Assembly (NCBI RefSeq): GCF_003315035.1
Contig: NZ_QNRE01000010.1
Coordinates: 186,001-250,000, forward strand
Direction of reading: 5' to 3'
DNA from: Nocardia puris
Lineage (GTDB): Bacteria; Actinomycetota; Actinomycetes; Mycobacteriales; Mycobacteriaceae
Length of the DNA stretch: 64,000 bases
Shown: piece by piece, positions 37,949 through 46,726 of the stretch
How positions within the stretch are numbered: position 1 is the first letter of the stretch
Layout: each line of letters starts with the position of its first letter
The notes under the pieces: model-generated
What the model saw: only the letters and a program-made list of their open reading frames with translations
What the model was told of the DNA's origin: nothing
Databases searched by the model: none
Translations under genes and position numbers: made by a program

Positions 37949-39144
37949 CCCTCGACAAACTCTTCACGGCCCGCCTGCACGCTGCCCGCGCGCGGCCCTA
38001 CCTGGCGACCGCGCTGTACGCGCTGCACCTCGTGGAATCGCGACAGGTGCCCACGATGGGCGTGGACCGGTACTGGCGCTGCTACTTCTCCCCCGCCTTC
38101 GTAAATCGCACGCCCGTAGCGGATTTGGCGTCGGTGCTGGTGCACGAGGTGTCGCACCTGCTGCGCGATCATCACGGCCGCAGCGACCGCTACGCCCGCG
38201 CGCACAACCTGACCGGGCCCGCCGAGCGCCTGCGGATGAACATCGCCGCCGACGCCGAGATCAACGACGACGCGTTCGGCGACGGGTTGGTGTGTCCCGA
38301 GGGCGCCGTCCTGCCCGCGGACCTCGGGCTGCCCGCGGGCGAACTCATGGAGGACTACCTGCGGCAGTTCCGCCTCGGCCCGCACACCGAGAACGCGGCC
38401 TGGCTCGACTGCGGCAGCGGCGCCGACGGCCTCGACCGCGACTGGGACATGGGCCCCGACGGCGCGCACGGGCTCACCGATCAGGAGCGCGATGCCGTGA
38501 GATTCCGGGTGGCGCAAGGCATCGTCGGCCGTCCGGGGAACGCCTCGCGGGGCTGGCGGCGCTGGGCCGAGGAGGCGCTGCACCCGCCGCAGCCGTGGCG
38601 GGAACTGCTCGGTGCCGCCCTGCGCGCGGCGGCCACCGCACCCGGCGCCGGCGACTACAGCTATGGTCGCCCGGCGCGACGCTCGGCCGCGGTGCCCGGC
38701 GCCGTGCTGCCGAGTCTGCGGCGCACACCACCCCGCGTCAGCGTGGTCATCGACACCTCGGGATCGGTCAGCGACGCCGAATTGGGCAGTGCGCTACTGG
38801 AAGTGGCGGCGATCGCCCGAGCCGTGGGCGGCCGGCGCGACCTCGTCACCGTTGTGTCCTGCGATACTGCGGCACGGATCGCGCACCCGCTGTGCCGCGC
38901 CGAAGGGATACCCCTGATCGGCGGCGGCGGAACGGATCTGCGCTCCGGCATCGCGAAAGCCATTCGCGGACAATCCCACCCGGACGTCCTCGTCGTCCTG
39001 ACCGACGGCCAGACACCCTGGCCACGCAACCCGCCGGGGTGCCGCACCGTGGTCGGCCTCTTCCGCCGATCCCGGACCTCCTACGACCCCGCCTACGTGC
39101 CGGACCAACCACCGGATTGGGCGCGGGTCGTGCAGATCGGATAG
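37945..39144 (+). CDS. VWA-like domain protein with metallopeptidase motif (DUF2201-type)
   Basis: 399 residues. The N-terminal part carries HEVSHLLRDH at residues 67-76, a zincin-type HExxH with Ser in the fourth position, and AADAEINDDA downstream (a typical third-ligand region). The C-terminal part is VWA-like with the metal site DTSGSVSD (about residue 268) and a second acidic strand VLVVLTDGQTPWP. Such proteins pair with MoxR ATPases (together called MoxR-VWA systems). Substrate and role are unknown. The ATG overlaps the MoxR stop (ATGA). Confidence 0.85.
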   Translation: MTLDKLFTARLHAARARPYLATALYALHLVESRQVPTMGVDRYWRCYFSPAFVNRTPVADLASVLVHEVSHLLRDHHGRSDRYARAHNLTGPAERLRMNIAADAEINDDAFGDGLVCPEGAVLPADLGLPAGELMEDYLRQFRLGPHTENAAWLDCGSGADGLDRDWDMGPDGAHGLTDQERDAVRFRVAQGIVGRPGNASRGWRRWAEEALHPPQPWRELLGAALRAAATAPGAGDYSYGRPARRSAAVPGAVLPSLRRTPPRVSVVIDTSGSVSDAELGSALLEVAAIARAVGGRRDLVTVVSCDTAARIAHPLCRAEGIPLIGGGGTDLRSGIAKAIRGQSHPDVLVVLTDGQTPWPRNPPGCRTVVGLFRRSRTSYDPAYVPDQPPDWARVVQIG

Positions 39145-39361
39145 CTGAGGAGTCCCGCCGAGTGTTCTCAGGACCACCCGCGTGGGCGGTCGCGCGGCCA
39201 CTCCTCTGGTTCGAGCCGCACACGCTCACCGGTGCGGAACCGAGAAGTGTTGCGTGTCAACACTACTGAACCTCTCGACACGCCGACGCGGCGTGCGTCG
39301 GAGCTCGAATCCGTCTAGCGTTGATGGCCGATGCTTCGGCTGACAGGGGGAGACGGGAGCG

Positions 39362-39469
39362 TTGAAGTATTTTCCGGAGTCGGGATTCGCGGCCAGGCGG
39401 GGCAGCCCAGCAGAACCAACCCGCGCGACTGGCTCGTCTGGCATTTCACGCACGTCGACAACCTGCCGG
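39362..39469 (+). pseudogene. darT: Remnant of darT (DNA ADP-ribosyltransferase toxin), N-terminal end only
   Basis: From a TTG start at 39362 (behind GGGAGACGGGAGCG) the sequence reads KYFPESGFAARRG, then after a +1/-1 shift at the G tract near 39397-39402 continues GQPSRTNPRDWLVWHFTHVDNLPG. This pattern matches the N-terminus of actinobacterial DarT (for M. tuberculosis Rv0059, from memory, ...RYKPESGFVARSGG...HDWIVWHFTHADNLPGI). All catalytic parts of the roughly 210-residue toxin are missing, because the sequence passes directly into darG. It cannot make active toxin. Confidence 0.82.
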
Positions 39470-40181
39470 GAACGGCGGACTCGACTGGGCCGACGTCAAG
39501 CCTCGGTTGATCGCGACGTTCGCCGAACGTACGGGCCTGGAAGTCGTCCTGTTCACACCGTCCGATCGGCCTCGAACTCTGGACGCGCCGTCCGATGTCC
39601 CGATGACCTGGGGGCGAGCGCTCGTGCTCCAGTTGCTCCGTTCCTATGCCGCGAAACGGCGATCCCTGGAACTGCGCGACGGGCCCGACGGCGCGTCGCA
39701 TCTGGAGATTCAGAAACTCATGTACTTCGCGAATCAGGTGGAGCCCGCGCTGGGGCTGAAGTTCGCTCCGGCACGCTACGGCCCCTACAGCGAGACGATC
39801 CGCCATTTGCTACAAGATATGGAAGGTGCCTTCACGACAGGACTCGGAGACGGGACGGCGCGCACGCTGGACAACAATCCGATCTCGCTGACCGCGGACG
39901 GCTCGCGCGCCCTGAACGAATTTCCGGCGTCGGAGCGCGGGGCGCGCGTTACGGAAGCCTGCGACGCGGTGCTGAGAATCGTTGAGGGTTTCGAAGGCCC
40001 TTATGGTGTCGAATTGTTGGCCAGCGCACACTGGGTCGTGACCAACCAGGACGCGCACGAGAAGAGAGCAGCGGCCGAGGCGGTACGGGGGTGGACGGAG
40101 CGCAAGGGACGAATCTTCACCGACGCGCATGTCGAAGCGGCGCTCGAGCAGCTGGCGGAGCGGATCATGCCGCGGGCGTAG
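39468..40181 (+). pseudogene. darG: Remnant of darG (antitoxin), macro-domain end plus C-terminal domain
   Basis: The frame GNGGLDWADVKPRLIATFAE is the end of a DarG macro domain (the GNGGLDW loop is a signature), followed by LFTPSDRPRTL and the DarG C-terminal domain (PMTWGRALVLQLLRSYA, SHLEIQKLMYFANQVEPALG, FAPARYGPYSETIRHLLQDM). About 237 residues remain of roughly 350; the first 115 are absent. Starts at TTG 39507 or nearby could still express a 224-residue C-terminal domain. The upstream edge is fused in another frame to the darT stub, the mark of one internal deletion. Confidence 0.85.
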
Positions 40182-40322
40182 CAGTCGGCACCGCATCGAT
40201 AGCCGCGAACTCGACGGACTCCGCCAGTTGGTCCAGATTCGTCTCGCCACGGTGGACAAGAACGAAAGGTGTTCCGACCTCGCGGTTTTCGGTCCGGTTG
40301 GTTGATGGGAGACACAGCGCGG

Positions 40323-40859
40323 TCAGCAGTCCTCGAAGAAGGCTTTCACGTAGGCCGCGGATTGGTAGAGGTAGTCGTAGGCCCAGCGGGGTGGGGACAG
40401 GTTCGGTTGCGGGTCTACGAAGAGAAGTTCGCCGTCCCAGCACTTTTCGAAGATGTAGCGGGCGCGGGAGATGTGCGGGGTGAAGGTGACGACGATGACG
40501 CGGGTCCAGCCTTCGGCGCGGGCGCGGCGGGCGAGTTCGCGGCCTTCGCCGCGCGTGGTGCGCGGGTCGGGGTCGAAGCAGATCACCTCGACGCGGTAAC
40601 CGCCGTGGCAGATGCGGTTCATCACCGAGCTGTACTCGTACGGGTTGGAGAACAGCACGCGCGGCGCATACCCCTCCCGCGCCAGCCGCAACCCCAGCGC
40701 CTCGCGTCCATCGTGCGCCCCACCCAACACCAGAATCGCGTCGGCGGCCGCGGGCACATCCACCCGCGGCCGCACATACACCGGCCACAGCGCCGCCACC
40801 CCCACAGCCACCACCACCGCGAGCCCGATCACACTGCGAACCATCAACCGCCCTGGCAC
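40323..40859 (-). CDS. YdcF/SanA-family (DUF218) protein with N-terminal membrane helix
   Basis: 178 residues. The start MVRSVIGLAVVVAVGVAALW is a single membrane helix or signal anchor; the rest is a DUF218 domain with DAILVLGGAHDGREALGLRLA, the middle region VLFSNPYEYSSVMNR and a C-terminal IVVTFTPHISRARYIFEKCW. Relatives (SanA, ElyC, YdcF) affect envelope integrity, but no reaction is settled. The start could be the GTG at 40859 or an in-frame ATG at 40844 with GGGCGG upstream; the second leaves a cleaner helix. Confidence 0.8.
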   Translation of the reverse strand: MPGRLMVRSVIGLAVVVAVGVAALWPVYVRPRVDVPAAADAILVLGGAHDGREALGLRLAREGYAPRVLFSNPYEYSSVMNRICHGGYRVEVICFDPDPRTTRGEGRELARRARAEGWTRVIVVTFTPHISRARYIFEKCWDGELLFVDPQPNLSPPRWAYDYLYQSAAYVKAFFEDC

Positions 40860-41050
40860 ACGCCAAACTCTATGCCGACGTGAGCCACAACCTGGGCAGC
40901 GGCAAAGACTGCCGATCGTGGGTCGGTCGGGGGCGGTTCGCGCAGTTCAGAAGCGTGCGCCCGGCGCTGTTGCCGCTTGTACACCCAATGTTGCCTCGAC
41001 TCTTGCCTCGCTGACGTGGCGCGGCCACGCACGGGGCATACCAATCGATC

Positions 41051-42373
41051 ATGCGATGCACTGTCTTCGGAACCGGGTACCTCGGGGCTACGCACGCGGC
41101 GTGCATGGCCGAGCTCGGGCATGACGTGATCGGGGTGGATGTCGATCCGGGCAAGGTGGCGAAGCTGTCGGACGGCGTGGTGCCGTTCTACGAGCCCGGG
41201 CTCGAGGATGTGCTGCGGCGCAATCTCGACGCGGGCCGGCTGCGTTTCACCACGTCCTACGCCGAGGCGGCCGCGCACGCGGATGTGCACTTCCTCGGGG
41301 TCGGCACGCCGCAGAAGAAGGGCGAGTACGCCGCCGACCTGAAGTACGTGCACGCCGTGGTGGACACGCTGGCGCCGATGCTGGAACGCCCGTCGGTGCT
41401 GATCGGCAAGTCGACCGTCCCGGTCGGCACGGCCGCCGCACTGGGCGAGCGGGCCCGCGCGCTCACCGCCGCCGAGGTGGAGGTGGCGTGGAATCCCGAG
41501 TTCCTGCGCGAGGGCTTCGCCGTGCAGGACACCCTGCGCCCCGACCGCCTGGTGCTCGGCGTCGACGACGCGCGCGAGAGCGCCGGGTGGGTCGAGGATC
41601 TGGTGCGCGAGATCTACGCCGACCTGCTCGACGCGCAGGTCCCGTTCCTGCGCACCGACCTGGCCACCGCCGAACTGGTGAAGGTGTCGGCGAATGCCTT
41701 TCTGGCGACGAAGATCTCGTTCATCAACGCGGTCTCTGAGGTGTGCGAGGCGACGGGCGCGGACGTGACGGTGCTGGCCGACGCGCTCGGCTACGACGCG
41801 CGCATCGGCCGCCGATTCCTCAACGCGGGACTGGGTTTCGGCGGCGGCTGCCTGCCCAAGGACATCCGCGCGTTCATGGCGCGCTCCGGCGAACTCGGCG
41901 CCGATCACGCGGTGGCGTTCCTGCGCGAGGTCGACAACATCAACATGCGCCGCCGCACCAAGGTGGTAGACATGGCCGCGAAGGCCTGCGGCGGTTCGCT
42001 GCTCGGCGCGAACGTCGCGGTGCTGGGCGCGGCGTTCAAACCGGAATCCGACGATGTGCGCGACTCGCCCGCGCTGAACGTGGCGGGCATGATCCAGCTG
42101 CACGGCGCGGTCGTCACCGTGTACGACCCGAAGGCACTGGAGAATTCGCGCCGGGTGTTCCCGACCCTGAACTACGCGACCTCGGTGGCCGAGGCGTGCG
42201 ACCGCGCCGACGTGGTGCTGGTGCTGACCGAATGGGACGAGTTCACGGCGCTGCGACCTGCGGATCTGGACGGGGTGGTGCGTGAACGATCCATCATCGA
42301 CGGACGAAACTGTCTCAATCGTGCCACCTGGAGAGGGGCGGGATGGGTGTACGCCGGACTCGGTACACCGTAG
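41051..42373 (+). CDS. ugd: UDP-glucose 6-dehydrogenase
   Basis: 440 residues. Converts UDP-glucose to UDP-glucuronate with 2 NAD+, supplying sugars for envelope polysaccharides. N-terminal Rossmann motif GTGYLGATHAACMAELGHDV; conserved KSTVPVGTA; the catalytic cysteine in GLGFGGGCLPKD (about residue 266); the C-terminal half has GAAFKPESDDVRDSPAL, as in all family members. The ATG at 41051 starts the Rossmann strand directly. The counterpart in M. tuberculosis is udgA (Rv0322), next to dcd. The gene is followed 127 bases later by an Hsp70-like gene. Confidence 0.95.
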   Translation: MRCTVFGTGYLGATHAACMAELGHDVIGVDVDPGKVAKLSDGVVPFYEPGLEDVLRRNLDAGRLRFTTSYAEAAAHADVHFLGVGTPQKKGEYAADLKYVHAVVDTLAPMLERPSVLIGKSTVPVGTAAALGERARALTAAEVEVAWNPEFLREGFAVQDTLRPDRLVLGVDDARESAGWVEDLVREIYADLLDAQVPFLRTDLATAELVKVSANAFLATKISFINAVSEVCEATGADVTVLADALGYDARIGRRFLNAGLGFGGGCLPKDIRAFMARSGELGADHAVAFLREVDNINMRRRTKVVDMAAKACGGSLLGANVAVLGAAFKPESDDVRDSPALNVAGMIQLHGAVVTVYDPKALENSRRVFPTLNYATSVAEACDRADVVLVLTEWDEFTALRPADLDGVVRERSIIDGRNCLNRATWRGAGWVYAGLGTP

Positions 42374-42500
42374 AGTTGCCTGGCGAGGCCTCCTCCGCCT
42401 GCCTCGTGTGCGACCCAGTGTCGCCGGTAGGGTCCCGGGAGCGGATCGCGTCCCACGGCGCGAACCCTTGTCGTGAAGCGTGGAACGAGATGGGCAGCTG

Positions 42501-43928
42501 ATGAGTTCGGTACTGGGAGTTTCGGTGGGGGCCGGCGCTGTCCGCTTGGCGCGCCCGCACGCCGGTATCCAGCCGGGTCATGTCACGCCCGACGCGTTCG
42601 ACTTGCACACCGTACCCGTCGACGAGCAGCGCGCGGAGGAATTGGCCGCCGAGGCCGTCGGTGTGACGCTCGCCACTCCACCGGGCATCGCGGCCACCGC
42701 GATCGCCTACCGCAGCGAGCAGCAGGCGCACGGGGTGCGCGCGGCGATGGCTCGCCAGCAGGTCACCAATTACGAACTGGTGCCCGAGATCTTCGCCGCG
42801 CTCGAATTCGCCCAGGCCACCGGCGATATCCGCGGCATCTCCTCGCTGGTCGTCTACGACCTGGGCGCCACCGGGCTCTCGGTCAGCGTGGTCGACGCCC
42901 AGACCAAGCAGGTCCGCCACACCGAACGCACCAGCGATATCAGCGGTGACTACCTGGATTCGCTGATCCGCGAACAGCAGATCGCCTCGGGCCGGATCGC
43001 GCACCCGCAGGACCCGGCGGGTCTGGCGGCGCTGGACGCGCTGTGCCGGGAGGCGAAGGAACAGCTCTCGTCCAATACCGCGGTCGCGCTGCCCAGCGAG
43101 CAAGGCCTGGTGCTGCTGGCGCAGGAGAACTTCGAGTCGCTGATCATGCTGGCGGTGGAGTCGTCGGCGCGGATGGCGCGCGACGTGATCTCCCGCTCCG
43201 GCCACCCCGTGCACGGCGTGCTCGCCATCGGCGGCTGCGCGCGAATTCCGTTGATCGGCAAGGTACTCGAGCGCTGGATGGGTGTGCCGGTGATCGTGCC
43301 GGAGAGCCCGGAGACGGTGATCGCGCGCGGCGCGGCGCTGCTGGCCCGGCCGGTGCGCCCAGCCGCCCCGGTCCCGGCCTCGGCGCCCGCGCCGTCCCAG
43401 GCCCCGGCGGAGGATTTCACCGACGACGACCTGTCGCCCGCGTGGCTCTCGGCCCCGCCCAAGCGCAAGCAGAAGCGCCGCCCCCAGCCGGACCCGGACT
43501 TCGACGATATCGACGGGCTGGCCGACGACTGGCTGGCCGCCACGCCGCGCCGCCGCAAGAAGCGCGAACTCAACGCCGCGGTGCTCACCGTGAGCGCGCT
43601 GGTGGTGGTGGCCGCGATCGGCATCGGTCTCGGCTACGGACCCCAAGTGCTGGAACGGGATTCGCGCTCGAGCGAACTACCCCCTTCGGCCACCCCCACC
43701 AGCGCGCCCCGCACCACCACCTTCGATCCCCAGATCGCGGTCGCGCCCGCCACCACCACCGAGACCGAGACCGAGTCGGTGGCCGCGCCGCCCCCGCGCC
43801 GCCAGACCAGCGAGCCCCCGGCGCCGACCCAGGGGCCCAACACGTTCGTCGTGCCGGGCCTGCCCCCGATTGTCGTCCCGACGATCCCGCCGGAGCTCAT
43901 TCCCCCGCTCCCGCCCCCGCCGGGCTGA
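42501..43928 (+). CDS. Hsp70-like ATPase domain with membrane anchor and Pro-rich tail (third copy)
   Basis: 475 residues. The N-terminal 290 residues follow the Hsp70/actin fold (SVLGVSVGAGAVRLARPHAG; LVVYDLGATGLSVSVVDAQT; GVLAIGGCARIPLIGKVLER; PETVIARGAALLAR). A basic/Pro linker with DDIDGLADDWLAATPRRRKK follows, a membrane helix at residues 358-379 (AAVLTVSALVVVAAIGIGLG), and a Pro/Thr-rich end (APRTTTFDPQIAVAPATTTE). Same plan as the proteins at 18601 and 22938, but in an unrelated place. I choose ATG 42501 (GATGGGCAGCTG upstream) over a GTG seven codons earlier. Function unknown; no Hsp70 substrate domain. Confidence 0.8.
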   Translation: MSSVLGVSVGAGAVRLARPHAGIQPGHVTPDAFDLHTVPVDEQRAEELAAEAVGVTLATPPGIAATAIAYRSEQQAHGVRAAMARQQVTNYELVPEIFAALEFAQATGDIRGISSLVVYDLGATGLSVSVVDAQTKQVRHTERTSDISGDYLDSLIREQQIASGRIAHPQDPAGLAALDALCREAKEQLSSNTAVALPSEQGLVLLAQENFESLIMLAVESSARMARDVISRSGHPVHGVLAIGGCARIPLIGKVLERWMGVPVIVPESPETVIARGAALLARPVRPAAPVPASAPAPSQAPAEDFTDDDLSPAWLSAPPKRKQKRRPQPDPDFDDIDGLADDWLAATPRRRKKRELNAAVLTVSALVVVAAIGIGLGYGPQVLERDSRSSELPPSATPTSAPRTTTFDPQIAVAPATTTETETESVAAPPPRRQTSEPPAPTQGPNTFVVPGLPPIVVPTIPPELIPPLPPPPG

Positions 43929-44315
43929 CGAGCCAGGGCGAATCACCAGCGCTGACAACGTAATCCGGCATGCCACGGACAGGCTATCAGCGGAACCGGA
44001 CCTGACCACCCCGCGCGGATCGGCTACCCCAACTGGTCCGCCGAACGCGCGGTCTGCGGTCGTGGCGTGCGCTGCGCAACCGGGAAGTCGTCGAACCCCT
44101 CGGCAGCTACCTCGATCTCACGGCCGGGGCCTACGACGTGACCATCCCGCAGGCAATCGAGTCAGCGGCCACCACGATCCGTCGGCTGGGGTCCACGACG
44201 TGACCATCCCGCAGGTAATCGAGTCAGCGACTACCTCGATACCTCGGCCGGGCTCCACCGAGAGTAAGGCGTGCGCTGCGCGGCAGCCGCCAAGGACGCG
44301 GGCGCGCCCCAACCC
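43929..44315. other. Intergenic region, decayed or repeat-bearing
   Basis: 387 bases between convergent genes. It carries the 62-base tandem repeat listed at 44106-44256 and one open stretch read by eye as RNREVVEPLGSYLDLTAGAY, which lacks a start and ends within the second repeat. I take it as a gene fragment. Confidence 0.5.
44106..44256 (+). repeat. Two-and-a-half copies of a 62-base tandem repeat
   Basis: The 35-base block ACGACGTGACCATCCCGCAG... at 44133-44167 recurs at 44195-44229 with one C/T difference. The spacers before, between and after (CTACCTCGATCTCACGGCCG, CCACCACGATCCGTCGGCTG, CTACCTCGATACCTCGGCCG) are degenerate copies of each other. The period is 62 bases, not a multiple of three. 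Confidence 0.8.
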
Positions 44316-45590
44316 TCAGCCGCGCGCGTGCCGCCCGTGCCGGGGCGCGCTCACTTCCGTCTTCTGCCCGAAGGGGCGGGCGAGCAGGACGGCGATGCCG
44401 GTGGTCAGCGGCACCGACAGCGCCAATGCGATGCCGCCGACGGCCGAGCGGGCGATCTCGATGGCGACCGCGTCGCCGACCAGCACGTCGCGGATCGAGC
44501 GGCCCGCGACGCTGAACAGCAGCAGCAGCGGCAGCGCGCCACCGGCGTAGGCGAGCACCAGGGTGTAGACGGTGCTGGCGATGTGGTCGCGCCCGACGCG
44601 CATGGCGGCGGCGAAAACCTCACGGCGGGAAGCGCCTTCGTCGAGCGCCGCGAGTTCGAACGCCGCCGACGCCTGCGTGATGGTCACGTCGTTGAGCACA
44701 CCGAGCGAGCCGATGATGAACCCGGCCAGCAGCAGTCCGGTGATGCTGACGTGCTGGATGTAGGTGGCGACGTTGGTGTTCTGTTCCTCCGACAGACCGG
44801 TGAGGTGGGTGATCTCGATCGAGATCCAGGAGAGCACCGCCGCCAGCGCCATCGAGGCGAGCGTGCCCAGCAGGGCCGAACTGGTGCGCAGGTTCACCCC
44901 GTGCGCCAGATACAGCACCGCGTAGAGGATGAGCGAGCCCGCCACCAGCGCGACCGGGATCGCGGGCTTGCCGTCCAGCAGCGCGGGCAGCAGGAACACC
45001 ACCAGCACCCCGAACGCGAATCCGAGCCCGATCAGCGCCTTCAGGCCGCGCCACCGCGCCACCGCGATGATCACCACCACGAACGCGATCACGATGAGCG
45101 CCAACGGGAATCCGCGCGCGTAGTCGTCGAACGAGTACAGCGGCGTGCCGTTGGGGTCGGTCTGGCGCACGATGCGGATGTGGTCGCCGGCCCGCAGGTC
45201 GGGCTGGCCGGGGCCGGGCGCGATCTCGAACAGCGTCTTGTTGCCCTGGTGCGGTCCGGAGTCGATGGTGATGAGGCTGCGCTGACAGGTGTAGGCGTCG
45301 TTGCGCGGCGCCTCGGGTTTGTCGGCGAACACCTTGCCGATGGAGGGGCTGCCGCAGGGCCCGACGTCCTGGGCCACCACGGTGCCGGCCTCGGTCTCCA
45401 CCGCCCCGCCCCCCGCGTTCTGCATGGGCAGCGGAATCTCGACGTGCTGGGCGCTGGGCCACAGGATGATGGTCGCGATCACGGTGATGACCCCGATGAC
45501 GGTGAGCAGCCCGATCACGACACGGGTGGCCGTGGCGCCGATCTGGATCGGCTCCGAATGATCGTGATGGTGGTGATGGTGGTCGCTCAC
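44316..45590 (-). CDS. YibE/F family multi-pass membrane protein with histidine-rich N-terminus
   Basis: 424 residues. A natural His-rich start (MSDHHHHHHDHSEP) precedes helix 1 (VVIGLLTVIGVITVIATIIL), then an external domain of about 100 residues with two Cys (VGPCGSPS, AYTCQRSL), then six or so helices typical of YibE/F (LALIVIAFVVVIIAVARWRG, ITGLLLAGFIIGSLGVLNDV, VNDVTITQAS-type motif). Family function is unproven; transport is often supposed. The His cluster may bind a metal. Start GTG at 45590 with TAGGAGCCCG upstream. Confidence 0.88.
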   Translation of the reverse strand: MSDHHHHHHDHSEPIQIGATATRVVIGLLTVIGVITVIATIILWPSAQHVEIPLPMQNAGGGAVETEAGTVVAQDVGPCGSPSIGKVFADKPEAPRNDAYTCQRSLITIDSGPHQGNKTLFEIAPGPGQPDLRAGDHIRIVRQTDPNGTPLYSFDDYARGFPLALIVIAFVVVIIAVARWRGLKALIGLGFAFGVLVVFLLPALLDGKPAIPVALVAGSLILYAVLYLAHGVNLRTSSALLGTLASMALAAVLSWISIEITHLTGLSEEQNTNVATYIQHVSITGLLLAGFIIGSLGVLNDVTITQASAAFELAALDEGASRREVFAAAMRVGRDHIASTVYTLVLAYAGGALPLLLLFSVAGRSIRDVLVGDAVAIEIARSAVGGIALALSVPLTTGIAVLLARPFGQKTEVSAPRHGRHARG

Positions 45591-45785
45591 CGGGCTCCTA
45601 CTTCCGTCGTGTCCCCCGGACGGGAAACGTGCGCGGTGCCGAGCTTAAAGGATTTCGTTTTCAAGTTCGGCGGGCCCCGAACTCACACCGAGCCCCGGCA
45701 GACCCACCGGCTCGGCATTCGAGCCCGCGGTTCTCCCACGTCGAGCTGTTCTGGACTCCCGAGACCGGCGGAAGAACGCGGCGCC

Positions 45786-46016
45786 ATGCGCAAGCTGATC
45801 TACGGCATGAACCTGGCCCTGGACGGCTACGTCTCCGCGCCCGACGGCGACCTCAACCGGAGCGACCCGAGCGACGAACTATTCGAATGGTGGCTCGAGC
45901 GAGAGCGGCCGATCGGCCTGTTCCTGTACGGCCGCAAGCTGTGGGAGATCATGAGTTCCCACTGGCCGACCGGCGATCAACAGCCCGATGCCGCCCGGCA
46001 TGAACATCCGCGGTGA
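45786..46016 (+). pseudogene. Truncated RibD/dihydrofolate-reductase-like protein
   Basis: 76 residues starting MRKLIYGMNLALDGYVSAPD, GDLNRSDPSDELFEWWL, FLYGRKLWEIMSSHWPTGDQ, which is the N-terminal third of the RibD C-terminal (DHFR-like) family, normally about 180-190 residues. After ...QPDAA the similarity stops and the frame ends within a few codons; the following sequence shows no continuation in any frame. It is probably a deletion remnant. Confidence 0.75.
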
Positions 46017-46366
46017 TGCGCTCGATACCGGTCAGGCCGCGAAATGCCGCTTGCGTCCTGCCATATCCCTCGGTGTCACTTCGAGCCCTCCGCCATGGCC
46101 GAAATCGAATCCCGAACGGCCTTATTCAATCTGCGGAAACTGGCGCCGTCCCCGGATGCAGCGCAGGAGCGGCGCCGGCGATACGGTACGCTTCATGGCG
46201 ATCGATGATCACCGGGGGTGTTCTTGTCGCAATCGCGGGGTGGGCAGTTCGTTGCCGTACCAGCTGAAGTCACCGACGCCGTGCGCTGTATCCAGCTGTC
46301 AGGGCAAGGATCTGGTGAGCGGGCTCCGCGCCATGGACTCCTACGTCAACGCTCGTTCGAAAGAAG
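46017..46366. other. Intergenic region with gene scraps
   Basis: 350 bases without a solid gene. A short frame at 46095-46208 (MAEIESRTALFNLRKLAPSP, 37 residues) has a plausible N-terminal look but no ribosome site and stops early; it may be another fragment. Confidence 0.4.
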
Positions 46367-46726
46367 ATGATAGTGGCACCGATCAACAATTCAACGCTCC
46401 TCTTCATCTTCTACTTCATCATCGTCGTGCACGTTTTCGATTCGGTGAAACATCTATGGTCCGCGAGGACTCGCGAGACGGTTCAGGACGATTCCGCCAC
46501 GGACGGGCCAACCAGCGTAGTTCACACCAAGAACATGCACCGGCTTACCGCCCTCTGGTCGATCGTCCTCTGCCTGCTTTGCCTTCCGTGGGTGGCATAT
46601 TTGAACTACATAATCAGCGAGGAGGATCGTCGCATACCACTTCCCGTCCTCATCTTCATGGCAATCTATGTCATCGGATTGGGCGTCATCGGACCGCTCG
46701 GCAAGAAACTCATCAACGAGCAGTAG
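46367..46726 (+). CDS. Small membrane protein, function unknown
   Basis: 119 residues with three likely membrane helices (STLLFIFYFIIVVHVF; LTALWSIVLCLLCLPWVAYL; IPLPVLIFMAIYVIGLGVIG). ATG at 46367 behind GAAAGAAG. The base composition is clearly lower in GC and codon use differs from the neighbours, which suggests a transferred gene. I do not recognise the family. Confidence 0.6.
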   Translation: MIVAPINNSTLLFIFYFIIVVHVFDSVKHLWSARTRETVQDDSATDGPTSVVHTKNMHRLTALWSIVLCLLCLPWVAYLNYIISEEDRRIPLPVLIFMAIYVIGLGVIGPLGKKLINEQ

